A stretch of DNA of 19,660 bases from Planctomycetota bacterium (GTDB lineage: Bacteria; Planctomycetota; Phycisphaerae; Sedimentisphaerales; Anaerohalosphaeraceae), in the NCBI GenBank assembly GCA_019456245.1, contig VRUF01000002.1, positions 22,569 through 42,228 on the forward strand. The letters run 5' to 3'. Positions 14,921 through 19,660 of the stretch are shown here, piece after piece. A program made the position numbers and the translations under genes. Within the stretch, counting starts at the first letter, position 1, and each line of letters opens with the position of its first letter. Below the pieces are notes generated by a model. The model was not told where the DNA came from, did not search any database, and saw nothing but the letters and a program-made list of their open reading frames with translations.

Positions 14921-15930
14921 ATTGCTGTCAAATCTTTTTTGATAGCAATGGAAACATTAGATCCCTTCTGGACTGCTCCTTTTTCCCTCTCTCTAGGATC
15001 CCAGAACTTCTTACAGTAGCCAAATGGCGGTGTATCCATTCTTTGAAGGGGGTTTGCTTTCATTGTGCAGAGTTGAGGATGATTGCAACCGAACTTAGAA
15101 CAGCTTTCACTATTCCTTGGAAAGGCTACCATGACTCTATCACTGGGGCTAGTCTCATAGAGATGCCTCATGTTCATTTCTAGATAGTTCCACCAATGAT
15201 TAGCCTCATAAATCCACATTTCCCACATTTCAGGCGTTATGATGATAGGGAAACGAGGAAATTGGCGCTTATTCTTGTTGAAGACAGCGCCGTTTATGAC
15301 AACTCCCTCTACTTCGCTAGGTTCGAAAAGACATTTCAGGAAATGGTCATAGGCTCCAACTTGGAAGTCATACTGCCACTTTTCCTGCCATGAGTCGCTG
15401 AAACGGGTTGTCGTTTTATGCTCAAGGGAGAAGATTTTCCCCGTGTTCTTGCGACGTTTGATAGTATCTAATTTGACATGGAAAATTCTGTCGTCGGAAA
15501 TAGGAGCCGTTCCAGCTATTTCAACATACATCGTCTCTTTGGGATCATCCTTCCAAATCGCCGCGTACTCTGCTAGGCCTTTCAGTGCAGTTTCAGGATT
15601 TTTAGAAACGTGAATCTGAGTTAGGTTTTCTAGAGGAAGTCCTGTATCTTGTTGGAGTTTGAGGATAAAAGCTTCATACGCTTCTTGGACTACCTCGGCA
15701 GTTGAACCCTTAGATTGAATAACTTCCTGCCCAGAGTGCCATGCGCTACCAAAGGCGAAGTTTATGTTGAAGCCTTCCATCTGCCAGCCTAGAACATGGG
15801 TGTAGAAGAAATCTCGAGGACAGCTCATCAACTTTTTGAGTTTCGAGGCGTCTACTACGCCGAAGGTCTGATGAACTTCTATCCCACTTTTACCAAAAGT
15901 TCTTTCGTTTGGGGTTAAAATACTACTCAT
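14917..15930 (-). CDS. PD-(D/E)XK nuclease with Fe-S cysteines, Cas4/AddB-like
   Basis: In 337 residues: C37 in LMSCPRDFFY, H65 in GSAWHSG, catalytic D155 (VKLDTIKRR), E170-H-K172 (SLEHKTT), Q190 in FQVGAY, then a C-terminal cysteine cluster C277, C282, C288 and C306. One early and several late cysteines around a PD-(D/E)XK core is the Fe-S arrangement known from Cas4 and AddB. Which of the C-terminal cysteines bind the cluster cannot be told here. No cas1 or CRISPR repeats are present, so a role in phage recombination or DNA end processing is likely. It overlaps the HNH gene by ATGA and contains a promoter in its last codons. Confidence 0.88.
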   Translation of the reverse strand: MSSILTPNERTFGKSGIEVHQTFGVVDASKLKKLMSCPRDFFYTHVLGWQMEGFNINFAFGSAWHSGQEVIQSKGSTAEVVQEAYEAFILKLQQDTGLPLENLTQIHVSKNPETALKGLAEYAAIWKDDPKETMYVEIAGTAPISDDRIFHVKLDTIKRRKNTGKIFSLEHKTTTRFSDSWQEKWQYDFQVGAYDHFLKCLFEPSEVEGVVINGAVFNKNKRQFPRFPIIITPEMWEMWIYEANHWWNYLEMNMRHLYETSPSDRVMVAFPRNSESCSKFGCNHPQLCTMKANPLQRMDTPPFGYCKKFWDPREREKGAVQKGSNVSIAIKKDLTAI

Positions 15931-16397
15931 ATTTTTATGTCTTTATAAGTTTCACTCTTATTGATAAGGTAGATAACTTCTGGGGATACTTTGAACTCCT
16001 TAGCTATCTCAGTCATTGGTTTATCTCCTCGATCTCTTAGTGCTACTTTAATCTGCCTTACTTCTTCATCTTTTAGGCTAGCATTATTTGATCGTTTTCT
16101 AAATCTTCCTTTTCTATAGGCATCTAAAATGTTGTCTGACTGTGTTCCTACAAATAAATGATCAGGATTACAGCAGTCTTTGTTATCACAATGATGGCAG
16201 ATGTATAATCCCTTAGGAATAGCTCCTTTCCATGCTCTATAGGCTAATCTATGTGCTCTCTGATATCCTCCTCTAGAGGCAGAGCCATAGCCACTTGGAT
16301 GCTTAGATAGTTTCCAGTTCCAGCATTCTGTTTTAGGGTCAATCTTGACTCTCTGTTGTACATATTGTTTATCGCTTTTAGCCCACGGAAGGCTCAT
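15927..16397 (-). CDS. HNH endonuclease with C-terminal helix-turn-helix
   Basis: A 156-residue HNH_3-type protein: C25 in TECWNW, GYQRAHRLAYRAW (44-56), HNH core YICHHCDNKDCCNPDHLFVG with H68/H69, C70, C75, N77 and H80, then TQSDNILDAYRKGR. The C-terminal third (about 107-150) has MTEIAKEFKVSPEVIYLINK, a helix-turn-helix that probably gives sequence specificity. It is a likely homing endonuclease. It starts 20 bp inside the upstream gene and overlaps the downstream nuclease by ATGA, so it seems to have been fitted into the operon without breaking neighbours. Confidence 0.9.
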   Translation of the reverse strand: MSLPWAKSDKQYVQQRVKIDPKTECWNWKLSKHPSGYGSASRGGYQRAHRLAYRAWKGAIPKGLYICHHCDNKDCCNPDHLFVGTQSDNILDAYRKGRFRKRSNNASLKDEEVRQIKVALRDRGDKPMTEIAKEFKVSPEVIYLINKSETYKDIKI

Positions 16398-17400
16398 AAT
16401 CTTCTTCGGTTAGATAATGGTCAAGAGGATAGGCGTCGCCTGAACGCCACATTCTTTTCGTTTCGTAATGGTAGGGGTTATCTGGGAGGCCGAACTCTGC
16501 TTTGAGTTCAGCATAGAGATTAGACATAGCATCCTTTAAACCTCCTATTCCTTCATATCTAGAGGAGAACACAAAACAGGGTTCATCATTACCTGCGTCA
16601 AATATATTTACATCCCTCTGCCACCCATGATAGATAAACCAGAGAAACCTTTCATCCATCTTAATTAGACCTAGTTTAAGGTAACGCTCCATAGAACGCT
16701 TCCATTCTCTCCAGGTCTTATGAACAAAGATATAACCGTCAATACCTTTAACACTCTTAAACTGTCCATGCTTCCAGAATGCTTCAGCGTTGGGAGAGAA
16801 GGGACCATTGTTATGCCAGACCTTTATCTCAGGATAGGTCTTCATTATATTATAGGCTACCCAATTCGTATAGGTTCGTGGGAGGCCATATAATTTAAGG
16901 TGGATTTTATATTCCTGAAGGGTGAATACTGAAGTTTGTTTCTGCTTCCCCGGCGTTCCCTTAAAGGGAGAGTCTTTGTCAATAAAAACTTCCTCTTTAT
17001 AACCGAGAGGATGGAGTTTGTCTAGGCTGTAGAACTCCTTAAACTCTGTGTCGTGGATTACGACGATAGGAACTTTCTTTCTGAAGGCATCATTAGCACG
17101 TTCGGCCCTAGTTTCCTTCTTACCATCTATGAAGACGAGGTCAGGAACTACAGCAAAAAGGATAGAGGTCCATTTTTTAAGGATAAGCCAGTTTTCATGG
17201 GAATCATAAGGGAATTGAGACTTGAGTTTCTCGAACCAATCCTCATCCTCTTCGACTGTCATGATGCTTTCTGCACCAGATTCAATAAAGAGTTTAGTAG
17301 AGTACTCTCCTCCCCCATCTTCTACGATGATCTTAGGTTTCTTCTCCTCTAGAATCCTTTCCAGAACGGGAAGGTGGGTGTGGAAGCCTGACGATGTCAT
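16378..17400 (-). CDS. SAM-dependent methyltransferase-like / sulfotransferase-like two-domain protein
   Basis: Residues 1-160 look like a class I methyltransferase: SAM-loop-like VEDGGGEYST (26-35), an acidic strand end MTVEEDEDW, LVFIDGKKETR (88-98) and VVIHD (113-117), the last two as in O-methyltransferases of the TylF/FkbM style. Residues about 165-340 start with a strand and YGLPRTYTNW (171-180), which resembles the 5'-phosphosulfate loop of sulfotransferases (G-x-PR-S/T-x-T), followed by WKHG (209-212) and HKTWREWKRSMERY (227-240), like the 3'-phosphate region of phage and capsule sulfotransferases. The two-domain reading is by eye. It starts in an ATGA overlap with the 32-aa peptide gene. 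Confidence 0.6.
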   Translation of the reverse strand: MTSSGFHTHLPVLERILEEKKPKIIVEDGGGEYSTKLFIESGAESIMTVEEDEDWFEKLKSQFPYDSHENWLILKKWTSILFAVVPDLVFIDGKKETRAERANDAFRKKVPIVVIHDTEFKEFYSLDKLHPLGYKEEVFIDKDSPFKGTPGKQKQTSVFTLQEYKIHLKLYGLPRTYTNWVAYNIMKTYPEIKVWHNNGPFSPNAEAFWKHGQFKSVKGIDGYIFVHKTWREWKRSMERYLKLGLIKMDERFLWFIYHGWQRDVNIFDAGNDEPCFVFSSRYEGIGGLKDAMSNLYAELKAEFGLPDNPYHYETKRMWRSGDAYPLDHYLTEEDYEPSVG

Positions 17401-17495
17401 GTTTTTCTCCAGAGTAATATACTAAATGCTGTGAATAGGATAATATAGGCCCCTAAAAGTAAGCCAAAAGCGAGGTCAGATACGCAGTTTTCCAT
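17397..17495 (-). CDS. 32-aa single-pass membrane peptide
   Basis: A short gene with ATG at 17495 and TGA at 17397. The peptide starts MENCVSD, has one hydrophobic stretch of about 20 residues (FGLLLGAYIILFTAFSILLW) and ends RKT, the positive end predicting an N-out/C-in single-span membrane protein. GAGG lies 6 bases before the ATG. The ATG shares a base with the upstream stop (TAATG), and the stop overlaps the next start by four bases (ATGA), so it is tightly coupled on both sides. Without it this operon would have a lone 94-bp gap. Roles such as a small holin-like, superinfection exclusion or membrane-anchor protein are possible; none is shown. Confidence 0.72.
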   Translation of the reverse strand: MENCVSDLAFGLLLGAYIILFTAFSILLWRKT

Positions 17496-17815
17496 TATGA
17501 CCTCATAACTCTTTTTACAAAGTTCTCAACATTAGCTTTCACTTCCTCAGGACTAGGCTCACGAGGATAGGAACCTACAACATAGCCCTGTTTGAATCCT
17601 TCAATAAGACCGTGACGATGGATTCTTTCCACCTCTATTTCTGGCTCGATGGGAGGAGCAGCGGCCATTACCTTATTCCAAGCTTCCTCGTCCCAGGATT
17701 CTACTCTAAGGCCACAGGGACTACAAATTCTAATATACTTAGTTCCCTGTTTGTAGGGAAAAGTATGGGTTTGAATTTTAGCCTGTCCGCAGAGTTTACA
17801 GGGAAGTAGACCCAT
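17495..17815 (-). CDS. Lar-like zinc-ribbon protein, 106 aa
   Basis: The start is ATG 17815, with GAGG six bases upstream and a TGATG junction with the upstream stop; a TTG three bases earlier is not needed. The N-terminal half is a zinc ribbon: C6-x2-C9 (LPCKLCG) and C31-x2-C34 (ICSPCGLRV), followed by DEEAWNKVM, the W-N end mark of the Lar restriction-alleviation-like family. Known Lar proteins of the Rac prophage modulate host type I restriction, but many phage members are unstudied. The C-terminal half (51-106) is acidic then helical, and not part of that family. Confidence 0.75.
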   Translation of the reverse strand: MGLLPCKLCGQAKIQTHTFPYKQGTKYIRICSPCGLRVESWDEEAWNKVMAAAPPIEPEIEVERIHRHGLIEGFKQGYVVGSYPREPSPEEVKANVENFVKRVMRS

Positions 17816-18006
17816 CAACCACCTCTTAGGAATTTTTCCCTATCTTCAATTCCCGCTGCTTCTACCATTAGCACGACGTTGGTAATCTTCTTGCTAAGTT
17901 CCGATACCAACTTTTTCAGAGCTTCCAGTTCTTTTTCCATTTCCTCAATAGCTATACGATTCCTCCCTGTCTTCTTAAGGAGAATATCCTCCGTTGTATC
18001 ATCCAT
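17815..18006 (-). CDS. Small coiled-coil protein, 63 aa
   Basis: I place the start at ATG 18006 because GGAG lies six bases upstream; the ATG at 18018 has no SD and sits within the end of the sulfotransferase gene. Residues about 18-45 form a heptad-rich helix (IEEMEKELEALKKLVSEL), predicting a short parallel coiled coil. The C-terminal end is VVLMVEAAGIEDREKFLRGG. No family recognised. It is joined to the zinc-ribbon gene by a 1-bp TGATG overlap. Confidence 0.72.
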   Translation of the reverse strand: MDDTTEDILLKKTGRNRIAIEEMEKELEALKKLVSELSKKITNVVLMVEAAGIEDREKFLRGG

Positions 18007-18007
18007 G

Positions 18008-18583
18008 TTACTCTCCATAGCATTTCAGTCTGTGAAAGTCGTCAGCCCAGACCTCTCTAACTAGACGTTTAGCCATTCTACCCTCTGTCCCCTCATAAAA
18101 CTTTTCCCACTTATAGGGGTTCACTTCTTTCTCAGGCCTGATATTAATTCCGTCAGGATCTAGGCCTATCATTTGCAACAGAGTATAAACTGAGGTGAAA
18201 TACTTTTCAAATTCAGCGAGACAAACAACACCCTGTTCATTGTCAAAATCCCTAATCCATTCCCATTGACTCTGGAAGAATCTAGGCTTATCATAATAGG
18301 GTTTCTTCTGGTGCTTTAGGGTTAGGTTTAGGAAGTTTAGAAATGAAATACCATGCTCTAGAATGCCGTGCTTATTCCCATAGTAATAGAAGGAATAAAG
18401 AGAAACGGCGCGAGCGTACGGGTTTCTAATTAATGTGAATGAGAGCATATTGTCCCATTCTGGTCCATACCTTTTTAGTGCATCCCTAACTGTCATTGTG
18501 CTAGCAGGGATACGCAAAATTCTAGCTAAACGTTCAGATCCGGTATGATTAATCTGAATAAAATAGTAGGGGTTAGCTGGCAC
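18008..18583 (-). CDS. Sulfotransferase family protein
   Basis: 191 residues with the layout of the Sulfotransfer_2 type: a first strand and loop FIQINHTGSERL (8-19), where the 5'-phosphosulfate-binding loop is expected, and TLIRNPYARAVSLYSFYY (50-67), matching the 3'-phosphate R-x-PY-x-R-x-x-S signature. The usual lysine of the first loop (P-K-T-G/A) is replaced by N-H, so catalysis may differ. It should pass sulfate from PAPS to a sugar or similar acceptor. The start is GTG at 18583; the nearest SD-like bases (AGAAAG) touch the start codon, so initiation here is uncertain. It is the first gene of the modification cassette. Confidence 0.75.
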   Translation of the reverse strand: MPANPYYFIQINHTGSERLARILRIPASTMTVRDALKRYGPEWDNMLSFTLIRNPYARAVSLYSFYYYGNKHGILEHGISFLNFLNLTLKHQKKPYYDKPRFFQSQWEWIRDFDNEQGVVCLAEFEKYFTSVYTLLQMIGLDPDGINIRPEKEVNPYKWEKFYEGTEGRMAKRLVREVWADDFHRLKCYGE

Positions 18584-18602
18584 CTTTCTAAGGGGTAAAA
18601 TA

Positions 18603-18675
18603 AATAGGGGTTAGGAGAGAAGGTACTGCCGTTCTATGGGACAAGCACCGGGCTCGCCTACTCTCCGCCCCTATT
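18603..18675 (-). other. 73-nt foldable element between operons
   Basis: AATAGGGG (18603-18610) pairs with CCCCTATT (18668-18675), and after a small internal loop GGAGAG (18614-18619) pairs with CTCTCC (18661-18666), giving 14 bp. On the minus strand an inner hairpin CGAGC-CCGGT-GCTTG (18642-18656) forms with one G·U pair; on the plus strand that pair is A·C, which favours a minus-strand RNA. TATTTTA follows the 3' arm on the minus strand. It may be a terminator with a branched loop or a structured RNA. Confidence 0.5.
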
Positions 18676-18680
18676 ATCAT

Positions 18681-18699
18681 TTCTCGTCCCTAACGAGAA
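18681..18699 (-). terminator. Stem-loop right after the 151-aa gene
   Basis: TTCTCGT (18681-18687) and ACGAGAA (18693-18699) form a perfect 7-bp stem with a 5-nt loop, starting at the base next to the stop codon at 18700. No T tract follows, so it could end transcription together with the adjacent 73-nt element or protect the mRNA 3' end. Confidence 0.5.
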
Positions 18700-19155
18700 T
18701 TAACTGGCTTCCGCAGTCGCCATAAGTTGTTCGATGAGTTCTTGCTGCTTCTCGGCTGTCAGACCTACGAAGTTAGCAAGAATAGCCTCTGTCGGATCCT
18801 TCCGGACTGCCCTACGTGTCACGTCAGGACGCCAATTCTCCAACTCTGCCACTACGAGGGCAGGGATCTCATCAACAGGAACAGCTTCGTCTCCTTCCAG
18901 AGCAAGAAACTTGTTCAGACCGGCGCGGATAGCATTTCCAAGATCCTTCGTGACTCCACGGAGGTAGCGCTGGAATACCGCCTCCTCACTGTAAAGATCA
19001 CAGGCCTCTGTGAGGTCGGCTCCGGGATTGAATTCAACGCTGGCTTTGAGGGTTTGCTTTTCGCCTTCCTCGTCTTCGTAACCAGTACCAGCTTCAACAA
19101 GGGTGATAGCAGATTCCTGCTCCTCGTTCTCGGCTGTGGTTGTCTCAGGTTCCAT
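18700..19155 (-). CDS. Acidic hypothetical phage protein, 151 aa
   Basis: The protein is acidic at its N-terminus (EPETTTAENEEQESA), followed by a predicted beta part and then helices (about 70-150) with GNAIRAGLNKFLAL and VVAELENW. No family recognised. The start is firm: AGGAG lies 7 bases before ATG 19155, and a good promoter stands 51-79 bp upstream. The strong signals and flanking hairpins suggest a well-expressed, separately regulated gene. Confidence 0.78.
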   Translation of the reverse strand: MEPETTTAENEEQESAITLVEAGTGYEDEEGEKQTLKASVEFNPGADLTEACDLYSEEAVFQRYLRGVTKDLGNAIRAGLNKFLALEGDEAVPVDEIPALVVAELENWRPDVTRRAVRKDPTEAILANFVGLTAEKQQELIEQLMATAEAS

Positions 19156-19205
19156 ACGGTATCTCCTGATTTAGGTGAATAGAAACGGTTTGAATTGTGA
19201 TCTTG

Positions 19206-19234
19206 AATATACAACCGCCGAACGATTGAGTCAA
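19206..19234 (-). promoter_or_regulatory. Sigma70-type promoter of the 151-aa gene
   Basis: On the minus strand TTGACT (19229-19234), 17-bp spacer, TATATT (19206-19211): both boxes match 5 of 6. The transcript would start near 19199, giving a leader of about 44 nt with the AGGAG SD. Confidence 0.72.
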
Positions 19235-19247
19235 GGGGAAACAAATT

Positions 19248-19637
19248 TTATTCTACAATAAGTGACTTCTGTAACTTTTTAATTAGGTCTTCCCGTTGCT
19301 CCTTCGACATTTGACTGGCTACATAACGGATTTCCTCTTCAGAAGTTCTAACTTTTGTTGACCGGATAGGCTTCTGTTTAACCTCGCAATGGAAGATCTT
19401 TGTAGAGGAAACTAAACCAAAGGCTTCATGAATCTCGAACGTCTCGAAGTTAGGGTATCCCTTCTTACCCTTTAGGAACCTAGATAAAATTGAGTCCGGC
19501 GTCGATTCGGACCCAGATTTTATAAATAATCTAATCCTCCCATTGTGTCTATAGCTATCCTCAATAGTAACAAGGGCTGTTCGAAGCCCCTTTGGACGTA
19601 ATTTTTTCTTCGCTTTGAGGACTACCTCTCTAGACAT
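19248..19637 (-). CDS. Basic hypothetical protein, 129 aa
   Basis: A Lys/Arg-rich protein with a mixed alpha/beta centre (GRIRLFIKSGSES, ETFEIHEAFGLVSSTKIFHCEV) and a C-terminal helix, SEEEIRYVASQMSKEQREDLIKKLQK. No recognised domain. The ATG at 19637 has no clear SD, and only 23 bases remain before the window edge, so the true start may be different. The charge suggests nucleic acid binding, which is inference. Confidence 0.65.
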   Translation of the reverse strand: MSREVVLKAKKKLRPKGLRTALVTIEDSYRHNGRIRLFIKSGSESTPDSILSRFLKGKKGYPNFETFEIHEAFGLVSSTKIFHCEVKQKPIRSTKVRTSEEEIRYVASQMSKEQREDLIKKLQKSLIVE

Positions 19638-19660
19638 AGTTTGGGCTACTCTATTCGAGA

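Noticed and set aside
14926..14931. Second promoter from an extra TTGACA
   Set aside because: No -10-like hexamer is found 15-19 bp downstream.
14917..15930. Cas4 as sign of a CRISPR-Cas locus
   Set aside because: No repeat array and no cas1 or cas2 are present; this nuclease type is common alone in phage recombination modules.
18603..18675. A third tRNA gene
   Set aside because: It has tRNA length and a long closing helix, but no T-loop, D-loop GG or usable anticodon arm on either strand.

Overview
The window looks like part of a tailed bacteriophage or prophage genome (inferred from gene content; there is no host marker). The genes are tightly packed and often overlap by a few bases. Shine-Dalgarno (SD) sites and sigma70-type promoters are bacterial in style, and the set (UDG-PolA fusion, DUF3987-type ATPase, Cas4/AddB-like nuclease, Sak4-like ATPase, DUF669-like protein, ParB-methyltransferase fusion, HNH nucleases, tRNAs) is a typical phage replication and recombination module. 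I cannot name the host or the phage.

Layout. Bases 1-3480 (+) hold a very large protein open at the left edge, probably a polyvalent or internal virion protein. A stem-loop and a candidate leaderless promoter follow, then a GT2 glycosyltransferase with a helical-repeat tail (3598-4872, +). Everything else reads on the minus strand. From right to left: two hypothetical proteins with a good promoter between them (19637-18700); a 73-nt foldable element; a modification cassette of sulfotransferase, coiled-coil protein, Lar-like zinc ribbon, a 32-aa membrane peptide and a methyltransferase-sulfotransferase-like protein (18583-16378); an HNH nuclease; a PD-(D/E)XK nuclease; a consensus promoter; a small helical protein; a RecA-like ATPase; a second HNH nuclease; and a DUF669-like protein (16397-12973). 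Then comes a 480-bp RNA-rich gap (12492-12972) with one clear tRNA-Met(CAU), one aberrant 123-nt tRNA-like gene and a 71-nt element closed by a perfect 13-bp helix. Seven overlapping genes follow (12491-9185), including a ParB-methyltransferase fusion, leading into the UDG-PolA fusion (9188-6750). A palindromic site precedes a DUF3987-type ATPase (6704-5460) and a second glycosyltransferase (5512-4592), which meets the plus-strand glycosyltransferase tail to tail with 281 bp of antisense coding overlap.

How it may work together (inference): the minus strand carries the replication, recombination and DNA-modification programme, with the same 15-bp palindrome placed before the DUF669-like and DUF3987 genes as a likely shared operator. 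The two glycosyltransferases, two sulfotransferase-like proteins and a sugar/O-methyltransferase-like domain suggest the phage alters surface glycans or its own virion. The least explained parts are the RNA-rich gap, the two adjacent small proteins that share a C-terminal tail, and the hidden 32-aa membrane peptide.
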